Part shown: piece by piece, positions 9,946 through 17,350 of the stretch
Layout: every line of letters begins with the position of its first letter
Position numbering within the stretch: position 1 is the stretch's first letter
NCBI RefSeq assembly: GCF_006539925.1
Contig: NZ_BJNY01000015.1
Span: forward strand, 34,376-98,375
DNA length: 64,000 nt
Reading direction: 5' to 3'
DNA from: Glutamicibacter uratoxydans
GTDB taxonomy: Bacteria; Actinomycetota; Actinomycetes; Actinomycetales; Micrococcaceae
Notes under the pieces: generated by a model
What the model saw: the letters and a program-made list of their open reading frames with translations, nothing else
Told to the model about the DNA's origin: nothing
Database searches by the model: none
Made by a program: the position numbers and the translations under genes

Positions 9946-9991
9946 CCCCAATTCCCTCTACTGCACTCCACTTTACTCCACAACCCTCCAC
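9946..9991 (-). promoter_or_regulatory. Candidate MraZ operator: five hexamers at 10-bp period
   Basis: Read on the minus strand, GTGGAG occurs at 9991-9986, 9981-9976 and 9971-9966. It is followed by GTAGAG at 9961-9956 and TTGGGG at 9951-9946, all exactly 10 bp apart. Known MraZ operators are short direct repeats with a G-rich core at 10-bp spacing upstream of mraZ, so the ring-shaped MraZ can contact one face of the helix. Three perfect and two degenerate copies overlap the promoter. The assignment is inference from pattern and position. Confidence 0.75.
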
Positions 9992-9997
9992 TGTCAA
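9970..9997 (-). promoter_or_regulatory. mraZ promoter
   Basis: On the minus strand a perfect -35 hexamer TTGACA (9997-9992) is followed by a 16-bp spacer and a -10-like TAAAGT (9975-9970). The predicted transcript would start near 9963, about 50 bases before the mraZ ATG. Two GTGGAG repeats fill the spacer and another overlaps the start region, so a bound repressor would block polymerase. Promoter assignment is by pattern only. Confidence 0.6.
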
Positions 9998-10000
9998 CGC

Positions 10001-10339
10001 GCCAACTGGGGTATCCCGAATGTTTAGAGATAAAAATGAGCGTATTTTCCAAGGTTTCTGGACGTTTTCGCAGTGGAGGGATCGGGAACTCCCTCGACTG
10101 CCACAAGCCCAGCAACATGCCTAGAACGGAAGTTCTTTCCCGTATTTCCGCGGATGACTGAACGAGTGGACCAGAATGGAGGACGATGGGGAGGAAAGTG
10201 GAGCGCTTTGGATAGGCGCTTTCGGACCTGAACCCTTGGAGTATGCCGAGAATCGCAACTCGCATTTTTCCGTGTGTCGATTGCACGCTGCGCGAAGGGC
10301 ACGTGAACCTTGTCTGCTGCGCCGGCCGATAGCGGGCAT
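10001..10339. other. Non-coding stretch upstream of the mraZ promoter
   Basis: No gene with convincing codon pattern or ribosome-binding site is seen on either strand. It holds a small inverted repeat AGAACggaaGTTCT (10123-10136). On the plus strand there is a series of G-rich hexamers GTGGAC, ATGGAG, ATGGGG and GTGGAG at 10166, 10176, 10186 and 10198. That nearly repeats the 10-bp period of the mraZ operator but in the opposite orientation. No RNase P, tmRNA or tRNA signature was recognised. Confidence 0.5.
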
Positions 10340-10374
10340 AAAAAAATGAGGTGCAACCGATGTGGTTGCACCTC
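10340..10374 (-). terminator. Rho-independent terminator after the DUF3040 gene
   Basis: Perfect 11-bp stem GAGGTGCAACC / GGTTGCACCTC (10348-10358 with 10364-10374) and a 5-base loop. On the minus strand the stem is followed by a run of seven T (complement of A 10340-10346), the classical intrinsic form. It sits just beyond the stop of the minus-strand gene at 10392. Confidence 0.9.
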
Positions 10375-10391
10375 GCTTGAAACTAGTTGTC

Positions 10392-10775
10392 TCAGCCGTC
10401 AGACTGGTCTCGCTTACGCTGGTTCCATTTCTCTTCAAGCCCGGACATAAATTGGGAGTTGCTGCCCGATGCAGCCTTTGCGCCATGGACCCGCGCCTGG
10501 CCAACCTTCCCCGTTGCCGATTTCTTTAGCGCCAACATGACTCCACCGAACATCACTGCAAAGCCAATGACTCCTACGACGATGAGTTGCTGGGAAATAC
10601 CGAACAATAGGCCAGCGAGCCCAAGGATCACTAAAAGGATGCCTAGAGCAATGTTTCGGGTTGAAAGCCGCCCCGTGCTAGCTGGGGCTTTCATGTTGGA
10701 GGCAAAGCGACGGTCTTCATGCAGCTGCTTTTCCAACTGCTCCAACAGACGCTGCTCGTGTTCCGATAGCGGCAT
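10392..10775 (-). CDS. DUF3040 family membrane protein
   Basis: Small actinobacterial protein of unknown function. The start chosen is the ATG at 10775 (MPLSEHEQRLLEQLEKQL), which has GAAGGAGAAGG just upstream and matches the highly conserved DUF3040 N-terminus. The 127 residues have that charged N-terminal helix, an RFAS motif, then two membrane helices (NIALGILLVILGLAGLLFGI and LIVVGVIGFAVMFGGVMLAL), and a basic cytoplasmic tail. DUF3040 genes are commonly found beside the dcw cluster in actinobacteria. It has its own terminator. Function is not known. Confidence 0.88.
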   Translation of the reverse strand: MPLSEHEQRLLEQLEKQLHEDRRFASNMKAPASTGRLSTRNIALGILLVILGLAGLLFGISQQLIVVGVIGFAVMFGGVMLALKKSATGKVGQARVHGAKAASGSNSQFMSGLEEKWNQRKRDQSDG

Positions 10776-10954
10776 CGCCTTCTCCTTCCAATGACTTTCT
10801 AGACGGTCATTCACCATCCCCCAGTTCAACGCATGACCTCGGAATTAAGTTCCCAGACCGGTGCTTGAACCTACTTCAAGGATAGTCTCTTTTGACTCTA
10901 CCCTGCCAGTTGATCTTCCACACTGTTAACTAATACATAGGTACCGATAGGCGG

Positions 10955-12133
10955 CTATTTATCCTTCGTGTCCAAAAAACGCGCCGGGCCAAGTGAAGAC
11001 TGCGGAAATTTCTGGATAATGAGATCCACGACCCGCTCGGCATCCCTCGTCTTTTCCTCCATCGGGTCCAAGCTCAGCTGGATTCCACTTTGGGGACTCT
11101 CCAACCGCTCAGCTTTAACCCCCAGCAAACGAATTGGCTGTTTGAGCGGGAAGAGATGCCTGAGCAACAGATTGGCTTCTTTTCCAATGGCTGAAGAAGA
11201 ATCAGTGGCCGCCGCGAGTGTCCTGCTCCGATTAACCGTGCTGAAGTCCTGGTATTTGACTTTGATCCCAATGGACCGCGTGCTCTTGTCTTGGGCACGC
11301 AGCCGCTGGCCCAAGCGGTGGCCGAGCTTAAGTAGTTCGTGCTCGAGAATGTCCGGGGACCAGATGTCTTCAGAGAAAGTGTGTTCCGCAGAAATGCTTT
11401 TTTCTTCACGTATGGGTTGAACTGGGCGGTCGTCGATCCCCTGCGCCAGCAGATAGAGCCCCCGGCCATGCTCTCCGAAGTGCTGGGCTAGCCGCTTCTC
11501 ACCCATCTGCGCGAGTTGTGCCACGGTATCTATTCCCAGTGAATGCAACGACTGCGCCGTACGCTTTCCCACACCCCACATCTTCGAGACGGGCAGCTGA
11601 TGGAGAAACTCAACGGTACGCTCTGGCGGTACGACAGTTAAACCGTTCGGCTTCGCGTAGCTAGAAGCTAACTTCGCAACGAATTTGTTCTTGGCGATGC
11701 CTACGCTCGACGGCAGACCGAACCTGCTGGCGATTTCTTCTCGAATGCTTTTGGCAATGGCGACCGGCCCACCGAGCATTCGCATGCTGCCGGTGACATC
11801 GAGGAAAGCTTCGTCGACGCTGACCTGCTCCACCAACGGGGTAATCGATTGCAGATAGCCAATGATCTGTCGAGAAAACTGATAATACTGCTCGTGCCGC
11901 GGCTCGATAATCACAGCTTCCGGCATCAGCGCCATCGCCTGATTCATCGGCATGGCAGAGTGCACACCGCGAGCGCGGCAATCATAAGAGGCGGAGAGAA
12001 CAACGCTTCTACCACCAGGGTATCCGACGATGACCGGTTGACCGATCAATTCCGGATGACTCAAGAGCTCTACGGAAACAAAAAACGCGTCCATATCGAC
12101 ATGGAGAATCGCTCGTTGTTCGTGCTCGGCCAT
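10955..12133 (-). CDS. dinB: DNA polymerase IV (Y-family, DinB)
   Basis: Error-prone translesion polymerase. The start chosen is the ATG at 12133 (MAEHEQRAILHVDMDAFFVSVE). An in-frame upstream extension to 12187 would run across the promoter and the LexA-like box. The 392 residues include the catalytic segment HVDMDAFFVSVE, the YxxxR-containing SASYDCRARGVHSAMPM, QVSVDEAFLDVTGS with the catalytic Asp-Glu pair, the KFVAKLASSYAKPNG motif, a helix-hairpin-helix region, and a little-finger domain. All catalytic carboxylates (motifs DMD and SVDEA) are intact, so it should be active. The SOS-like operator ahead of it suggests DNA-damage induction. Confidence 0.95.
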   Translation of the reverse strand: MAEHEQRAILHVDMDAFFVSVELLSHPELIGQPVIVGYPGGRSVVLSASYDCRARGVHSAMPMNQAMALMPEAVIIEPRHEQYYQFSRQIIGYLQSITPLVEQVSVDEAFLDVTGSMRMLGGPVAIAKSIREEIASRFGLPSSVGIAKNKFVAKLASSYAKPNGLTVVPPERTVEFLHQLPVSKMWGVGKRTAQSLHSLGIDTVAQLAQMGEKRLAQHFGEHGRGLYLLAQGIDDRPVQPIREEKSISAEHTFSEDIWSPDILEHELLKLGHRLGQRLRAQDKSTRSIGIKVKYQDFSTVNRSRTLAAATDSSSAIGKEANLLLRHLFPLKQPIRLLGVKAERLESPQSGIQLSLDPMEEKTRDAERVVDLIIQKFPQSSLGPARFLDTKDK

Positions 12134-12157
12134 ACAAACAAGTCTAACTGCGCACCA

Positions 12158-12187
12158 TAAATATTCGAAAGTGCATTCGAAAATCAA
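12158..12187 (-). promoter_or_regulatory. dinB promoter with LexA-like SOS box in the spacer
   Basis: On the minus strand TTGATT (12187-12182) and TATTTA (12163-12158) are separated by 18 bp. Inside the spacer, 12165-12180 reads TCGAA-N6-TTCGA, an inverted repeat with the half-sites of the actinobacterial/Gram-positive LexA consensus TCGAAC-N4-GTTCGA. Only the innermost C and G differ. LexA bound here would occlude polymerase. The box is about 30 bp before the dinB ATG. Regulation is inferred, not shown. Confidence 0.75.
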
Positions 12188-12293
12188 TCGCGGCCTATCT
12201 CACCCGGGCCGGGTTTGCGTACCGTCGCCGCGGCACATTCCCGGTACAGTTGATAATAGACACCTAGTTCGAACCGCGTAGAAATGAATTTGC

Positions 12294-13400
12294 ATGTCGA
12301 TGCCTGAAAATACCTCGTCCCTCGAGTCAGAAGTCCAGGGACTGAGTCGGGTTTTTACGGATGCTGTCGCGCGCAAGCTAGAAGACTTCCTCGAAGCAAA
12401 GAATCAGGAAGTTTCTTCGATCACGACCAGCGCCACGGAAATCGTCAACGCCATTCGAGATTTGACGCGCGGCGGAAAACGCCTCCGGCCACTATTCGCC
12501 TACTGGGGTTTCCTGGGAGCTGGCGGCGATCCCTCATCGCCTGACGCGGTGCAGCTAGGCGCCGCCCTTGAGCTGTTCCAAGCAGCAGCCCTGATCCACG
12601 ATGACATTATCGACAATTCCGATACCCGTCGTGGACGTCCGAGCGTGCATAAGCATTTCGAGGCGCAGCACCAGTCTTTGGGCCTTTCCGGCAGTGCCGA
12701 GCACTACGGCATGGCAAGTGCGATACTCACCGGCGATTTATGCCTCTCTTTAAGTGAGGAGCTCTTCGCCTCGATACCAAGCGTCAACGCGCCAACCCGC
12801 GAAATCTTCAACCGCATGCGCACACAAGTGATGGCAGGCCAGTACCTCGACGTCCTCGAAGAATCTGCGGGTCCCGCCTATGATCCTGCAGAAGCAGTCA
12901 AACGAGCCCGGACGATCGTCAGGTTCAAGTCGGCTAAATATTCCACCGAAAACCCTTTCCTGCTGGGAGGAGCGCTGGCACAAGCAAGCGCCCCACTGCT
13001 GGAAAGCTACAGCGCTTTCGCTCTGCCCCTGGGAGAAGCATTCCAGCTGCGCGATGATGTCTTGGGAGTATTCGGAGATCCTGCAATCACGGGCAAGCCC
13101 GCCGGTGATGATCTGCGAGAAGGAAAGCGCACCGAACTAATCGCCCACGCCTTGTCCTTAACGACAGCCGCCAATCAAGACTTCATCCAAACACGCCTAG
13201 GAGCCACCGACCTGAGCGATGCCGAAGTACAGAAGCTCAGCGAGATCTTGCGCGACAGCGGTGCACTGGAAGCGACCGAGCAGAGCATTAGCGAATTGAC
13301 GGAGCAGTCACTGGAAGCACTCGGGAAGATTCCGGTCTCCTCACTGGCACTGGGCGGCATGAAATTCCTCAGCGACGCGGTGACCAAACGCAGCAAGTAG
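12294..13400 (+). CDS. Polyprenyl (E-isoprenyl) diphosphate synthase
   Basis: Trans-prenyltransferase that condenses isopentenyl diphosphate onto an allylic diphosphate, supplying quinone or other isoprenoid chains. The 368 residues carry GGKRLRP, the first Asp-rich motif in LIHDDIIDNSDTRRG (about 100-115), and the second, RDDVLGVFGDPAITGKPAGDDLREGKRT (about 255-280). The neighbour pairing with a Rv2175c-type gene mirrors idsA2 (Rv2173) in Mycobacterium tuberculosis, so the IdsA2 subfamily is likely. Product chain length cannot be read. Two ATGs (12294 and 12300) are possible starts. Confidence 0.92.
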   Translation: MSMPENTSSLESEVQGLSRVFTDAVARKLEDFLEAKNQEVSSITTSATEIVNAIRDLTRGGKRLRPLFAYWGFLGAGGDPSSPDAVQLGAALELFQAAALIHDDIIDNSDTRRGRPSVHKHFEAQHQSLGLSGSAEHYGMASAILTGDLCLSLSEELFASIPSVNAPTREIFNRMRTQVMAGQYLDVLEESAGPAYDPAEAVKRARTIVRFKSAKYSTENPFLLGGALAQASAPLLESYSAFALPLGEAFQLRDDVLGVFGDPAITGKPAGDDLREGKRTELIAHALSLTTAANQDFIQTRLGATDLSDAEVQKLSEILRDSGALEATEQSISELTEQSLEALGKIPVSSLALGGMKFLSDAVTKRSK

Positions 13401-13428
13401 CCAGATGGCTAGGTCAAGAATTGATAAA

Positions 13429-13471
13429 CAAAAAGTCTCGTTCATCCATTGGGGATGAGCGAGACTTTTTT
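13429..13471. terminator. Bidirectional terminator between convergent genes
   Basis: A 13-bp stem, GTCTCGTTCATCC with GGATGAGCGAGAC (13435-13447 and 13453-13465), has one central mismatch. It is flanked by an A-run on the left (13429-13434) and six T on the right (13466-13471). It can therefore end transcription from the polyprenyl synthase gene (plus) and from the Rv2175c-type gene (minus). Confidence 0.9.
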
Positions 13472-13489
13472 GCTTTGCAGTGCGCTTGG

Positions 13490-13843
13490 CTACCAGGCCA
13501 AGGACTGGGCGCGGCGGCGAATTTCGGTCTTTCGCCCCGTGCGCAACGCATTCATCGGCGTACCAGGCAGCGACTCATCTTCGGTAAACAGCCAAGCGAT
13601 GCTTTCCTCATCGGAGAAGCCAGAATCCTTCAGAACCGAAAGAGTACCCTTCAGGCTGTCAACGATCTGGTCATCTTGGAGAAAATCTGCAGGGATCGAA
13701 CGCACTTTGCGATCGCCAATTCGCAGATCGATAATGGCTCGTTCATCCAGCAGCCGGTGCACTCGGCGGATATCAACGTCTAGGATCTCAGCAACAGTTG
13801 GCAAGTTGAGCCACTGGCCTACAAGGTTTTCGATGTCTTTCAC
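13490..13843 (-). CDS. Rv2175c-family DNA-binding protein
   Basis: Small regulator of 117 residues with an N-terminal winged helix-turn-helix (LPTVAEILDVDIRRVHRLLDERAII) followed by a conserved C-terminal segment (FSDEESIAWLFTEDESLPGTPMNALRTGRKTEIRRRAQSLAW). That tail is the signature of the Rv2175c family. In M. tuberculosis the homologue is a DNA-binding protein phosphorylated by the kinase PknL. No kinase gene is adjacent here. The neighbouring polyprenyl synthase preserves the mycobacterial gene pairing. Target genes are unknown. Confidence 0.88.
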   Translation of the reverse strand: MKDIENLVGQWLNLPTVAEILDVDIRRVHRLLDERAIIDLRIGDRKVRSIPADFLQDDQIVDSLKGTLSVLKDSGFSDEESIAWLFTEDESLPGTPMNALRTGRKTEIRRRAQSLAW

Positions 13844-14048
13844 CCTTTAAGGTTCCCACAAATCGTAAATAACCGCAGAAAATTGGCTAGATCGAGTCCC
13901 AGTTGTTCCCATGCGTCACTTAAGTAGTGTAAATTTTCATGTATCACTTTGATAACAATTGCAACACGATCCTCACTCAGCACAGTTGGGCTGGTAGTAC
14001 GCGATCGTGATGGCAATCATCGCTACCGTACAACTGAGGAATGCCTAC

Positions 14049-15779
14049 ATGCCCCACGAAGCGAAATCCGCATCCAAGCACACGCTAGGCGTCGTTGCAG
14101 GCGCAGCGATCCCCGCCGCAGTGATTGGCAGCCTCGCGCTGGCTCCGGCGGCTCAAGCTGCTCCGGTCAGTCCTGTATCCACTCCAGGATCCGCTGCCAA
14201 GTCGATTACTCCCGAAAACATCAAGCTTGCTGAAGATCAGATCAAGGCTCATTTGATCGCTTCACGCGTTTCAACGCTTGGCCTCCCGGCCAAGGCAAGC
14301 GTGAAAGAAATCAAGATTCCAGCCGGAGCGACGCTGTCCGGCCTTGCCGCCGAATACAACACCACCGTCGGCAAGCTCAAGGATCTGAACCATCTGAAGA
14401 GCGATTTCATCGTTGCCGGCAAAACCTTGAAGGTACCCGGCCACGGCTCGTCCAGCAGCTCTTCCAAGTCCAACGGCTCGAACTCCTCCTCGAAGTCGCA
14501 CACCGGCAGCTACACCGTCAAGGCTGGCGATACCCTCAGCGGCATCGCACACAAGCACAACATGAGCTTGTCCAGCCTCGTGGACCTGAACGACATCTCG
14601 GCCAATAAGACGATCTATCCAGGCAACAAGCTCAAGGTCAAGGGAGGGTCGAACTCCAACTCCGATTCAAACAGCTCCTCCAAGAGCTCGTCATCGTCGA
14701 CCAAGTCCTCGGCAACCTACACGGTAAAGGCCGGAGACACCCTGAGCGGAATTGCCGCCAAGCACAACATGAGCCTGCAGGCGCTGCTGAGCAAGAACGG
14801 CATTTCGGCCAGCAAGATCATCCGCCCAGGCGACAAGATCAAGATCAACGGCAGTTCAAACTCCTCTTCGTCGAATTCAAAGAGCAGCGCTCCAAAGTCT
14901 TCGAAGTCCAGCGCAAGCTACACTGTCAAGTCCGGCGACACCCTGAGCGGCATCGCTGCCAAACACGATATGAAGCTTTCGCAGCTTCTTTCGCTGAATG
15001 GAATCTCCGCCAGCAAGAAGATCTTCCCGGGCGACAAGATCAAGGTATCTGGTTCGAATGGCTCATCGAATTCTTCCAGCAAGGCTCCCAGGAGCAGTGC
15101 GCCAAAGTCCTCCACCTATACGGTGAAGTCCGGCGACACGCTGAGCGGGATTGCCACCAGCCACAATATGAAGCTGGCGGCCCTGCTGGAGTTGAACCCA
15201 TCAATCAGCACCCAAACGCCGCTGAAGATCGGTACCAAGCTCAAGGTCAACGGTTCATCGATTTCCTCTACGTCGGACAACTCAAAGCCGCGAAAGGTGC
15301 CTAACACCTTCTTGGGCCGCACCTACGAAGACCACGTGGTCAATGACGCCAATGAGAACAAGAACTACCTGGATTCCATATCGGTGCCAAGCCGCTCCGA
15401 GATGCAGAGCATCATTACAGCCCAGGCCAACCGCATGGGCGTAGACCCAGCGCTGGCTCTGGCTCATGGCATGCAGGAATCCGGCTTCAACATGCGTGCG
15501 GTCTCACCGGCCAACGCCATTGGCGCCATGCAGGTCATCCCAAGCACCGGAGAGTGGATTTCCGGACGCGTCGGCAAGAAGCTGAACCTCATGGATCCAC
15601 AGGACAATGCCTTGGCTGGCGTCGCAGTCATCCGCTACAACTTGGACAACACCGACAACCTGGACGAAGCCATCGCTGCGTACTACCAGGGCCTGGGCGG
15701 CGTGCGAAAGTACGGCATGTATGAAGACACCAAGAAGTATGTTGCCAGCGTGAAGTCGCTGATGCAGCAGTACCGCTAG
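14049..15779 (+). CDS. Secreted five-LysM lytic transglycosylase
   Basis: Peptidoglycan-binding and probably peptidoglycan-cleaving exported protein. The start chosen is the ATG at 14049 (MPHEAKSASKHTLG) because GAGGA lies about 9 bases upstream and it gives a proper signal peptide ending at PAAQAAP (about residue 37). The 576 residues hold five LysM modules at about 86-130, 153-198, 222-267, 289-334 and 355-402. Modules 2-5 share YTVK(A/S)GDTLSGIA and are joined by Ser/Lys/Asn-rich linkers. A C-terminal SLT-type domain (about 446-576) carries the catalytic glutamate in HGMQESGFN (E477) and the GAMQVIPSTG motif. Module 1 is the most diverged. Cell-wall remodelling is the likely role. Confidence 0.92.
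   Translation: MPHEAKSASKHTLGVVAGAAIPAAVIGSLALAPAAQAAPVSPVSTPGSAAKSITPENIKLAEDQIKAHLIASRVSTLGLPAKASVKEIKIPAGATLSGLAAEYNTTVGKLKDLNHLKSDFIVAGKTLKVPGHGSSSSSSKSNGSNSSSKSHTGSYTVKAGDTLSGIAHKHNMSLSSLVDLNDISANKTIYPGNKLKVKGGSNSNSDSNSSSKSSSSSTKSSATYTVKAGDTLSGIAAKHNMSLQALLSKNGISASKIIRPGDKIKINGSSNSSSSNSKSSAPKSSKSSASYTVKSGDTLSGIAAKHDMKLSQLLSLNGISASKKIFPGDKIKVSGSNGSSNSSSKAPRSSAPKSSTYTVKSGDTLSGIATSHNMKLAALLELNPSISTQTPLKIGTKLKVNGSSISSTSDNSKPRKVPNTFLGRTYEDHVVNDANENKNYLDSISVPSRSEMQSIITAQANRMGVDPALALAHGMQESGFNMRAVSPANAIGAMQVIPSTGEWISGRVGKKLNLMDPQDNALAGVAVIRYNLDNTDNLDEAIAAYYQGLGGVRKYGMYEDTKKYVASVKSLMQQYR
14505..15265 (+). repeat. Tandem LysM-linker coding repeats
   Basis: Four LysM modules separated by serine-rich linkers recur every roughly 65-70 codons, with near-identical segments coding for GDTLSGIA and for the linker runs of Ser codons. 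This is a protein-domain repeat. It gives real DNA similarity between units and hence potential for copy-number change by recombination. Confidence 0.8.
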
Positions 15780-15835
15780 AAACCAAAGAAGAAGGCGAGC
15801 CGGGATGATTCCCGGCTCGCCTTCTTCTTTGGTTT
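15780..15835. terminator. Long perfect hairpin between convergent genes
   Basis: A 25-bp perfect inverted repeat (15780-15804 with 15811-15835) has a 6-base loop ATGATT. The arm ends are A-rich on the left and T-rich on the right, so it reads as a terminator for the LysM gene (plus) and for pdtaS (minus). Confidence 0.88.
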
Positions 15836-15862
15836 GGATGACGTTTGGCCTGCGGCAGCAGC

Positions 15863-17341
15863 CTACCGGTCCAAGGTCAGCGGCATGTCAATGACAACGC
15901 GTGTTCCCGTCGGCTCGCCGTCAAGCCATTGGATCTCACCGGAGAGTTCGCTGTTGACCAGCGTACGCACGATCTGCAGCCCGAGGCCTTCACGCCGATC
16001 CCCCTGCGGCAGGCCGTGTCCGTCATCCTCAATGGTCACCCGCAGCCATTCTCTGGTGTCGGCTCCGCGATAGCGTTCGGCGATGAGGGCAACGTTGCCA
16101 TCCCTGTGGGCCAAGCCGTGTTCCACGGCGTTCGTGACTAGCTCGTTGATGACCAGGGACAACGGGGTTGCCAGGTCCGCGTCAAGCATCCCGAATTTGC
16201 CTTCGCGCCGAGTTGAAACCTTCTGGCCCGGAGAAGCGATCTCCACGATAAGGCGGAACTGGCGATCCATGAGCTCGTCGAACTTGACCGTTTCGTTCAG
16301 GCCCTTGGAGAGGAAGTCGTGCACCGATGCGATGGTCGACACTCGGCGCATTGCCTGTTCGAGACCCTGCTTTCCTTCATCGGAATTCATACGCCGAGAT
16401 TGCATCCGCAGGAGCGCAGCTACGGTTTGCAGGTTGTTCTTCACCCGATGGTGGATCTCGCGGATGGTGGCGTCCTTGGTGACGAGTTCCTTCTCGCGGC
16501 GGCGAAGTTCTGAAACATCGCGGCACAGGACCAGCGCGCCCCAGCGCCGGGACTGGTCGCGCAGCGGGATGGCGCGCAGCGAGAGCGTCACGCCGCGGTG
16601 CTCTACTTCAGTGCGCCACGGCATCTTTCCCTGCAGCACCAGCGGCAGGGTTTCATCGACGACGCGGCGGTCGCGCACCAGCGCCATGGTCAGATCCGCG
16701 AGGCGCTGGCCCTGCAGTACGTCTGCGGCGCCGAGCCGACGGAAGGCGGAGACGGCATTGGGGCTGGCGAATTCTACGGCGCCGCCTGCTTCAAGCCGGA
16801 TGAATCCATCGCCGACGCGGGGTGCTCCCCGCCTAGACCCTGTGGGGCTGGCAAAATCGGGCCACAGCCCTCGGGTGGACATCATCAGCAAGTCTTCGGC
16901 GCTTTGGCGGTAGACCAGTTCAAGATTTGATGGGGTTCGCGATTGATTGCGGTCGAAATGAGAGGTGATCGCCGCGATGGTGCGGTTCTGGCGTACCAAC
17001 GGTATCGCCTGAACACTTGTCAGCCCGGGAATGATCTCGGTGCCGGCCTGGTCAGCAGAACGCTGGATCTGCCGGGTCTTCCAGGCTTCATCCACCATGA
17101 TGCGCAGATCCTTGCGGATCCGCTCGCCGACGAAGTCGGTATGGAAGGTCGTGTGCGAGGTGGAAGGGCGCACATGAGCCAACGCGGTATAGGAACCGTC
17201 GCCGGTGGGGAACCAGAGCACCAGGTCAGCGAACGCGAGGTCAGCTACCAGTTGCCAGTCCCCCACCAGCAGGTGGAGCCAGTCCTCATCACCGGGGCCG
17301 AGGTCGGCTTTTAGACGTAGATCTTCGGTGATGAGGGCCAT
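15863..17341 (-). CDS. pdtaS: PdtaS-type cytosolic sensor histidine kinase
   Basis: Two-component kinase of 492 residues without membrane helices. Layout: an N-terminal GAF-like domain (about 10-140), a PAS-like domain (about 175-285), then a HisKA_2 dimerisation domain with phospho-acceptor HHRVKNNLQTVAALLRMQSRRM near residue 300. An HATPase domain follows, with NELVTNAVEHG and DDGHGLPQG. This is the architecture of PdtaS (Rv3220c), whose partner PdtaR carries an ANTAR RNA-binding output. No response regulator gene is adjacent, as in mycobacteria where they are unlinked. It starts 9 bp after the glutamate dehydrogenase stop, so it is probably co-transcribed with it. Confidence 0.88.
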   Translation of the reverse strand: MALITEDLRLKADLGPGDEDWLHLLVGDWQLVADLAFADLVLWFPTGDGSYTALAHVRPSTSHTTFHTDFVGERIRKDLRIMVDEAWKTRQIQRSADQAGTEIIPGLTSVQAIPLVRQNRTIAAITSHFDRNQSRTPSNLELVYRQSAEDLLMMSTRGLWPDFASPTGSRRGAPRVGDGFIRLEAGGAVEFASPNAVSAFRRLGAADVLQGQRLADLTMALVRDRRVVDETLPLVLQGKMPWRTEVEHRGVTLSLRAIPLRDQSRRWGALVLCRDVSELRRREKELVTKDATIREIHHRVKNNLQTVAALLRMQSRRMNSDEGKQGLEQAMRRVSTIASVHDFLSKGLNETVKFDELMDRQFRLIVEIASPGQKVSTRREGKFGMLDADLATPLSLVINELVTNAVEHGLAHRDGNVALIAERYRGADTREWLRVTIEDDGHGLPQGDRREGLGLQIVRTLVNSELSGEIQWLDGEPTGTRVVIDMPLTLDR

Positions 17342-17350
17342 AAGGGGTGA

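Noticed and set aside
10001..10339. Possible RNase P or other structural RNA upstream of mraZ (a GAGGAAAGT segment resembles part of the RNase P conserved region)
   Set aside because: The match stops after GAGGAAAGT, and the other conserved RNase P end motifs (such as the ACAGAA region) are not found; no closing helix was seen.
12267..12274. GTTCGAAC palindrome ahead of the polyprenyl synthase as a LexA site
   Set aside because: The half-sites are inside out and lack the central spacer of the SOS consensus, unlike the box at 12165.
13844..14048. c-di-AMP riboswitch ahead of the LysM lytic transglycosylase
   Set aside because: Actinobacterial wall hydrolases often have one, but the conserved core sequences were not recognisable; only a weak CACGATC/GATCGTG pairing is present.
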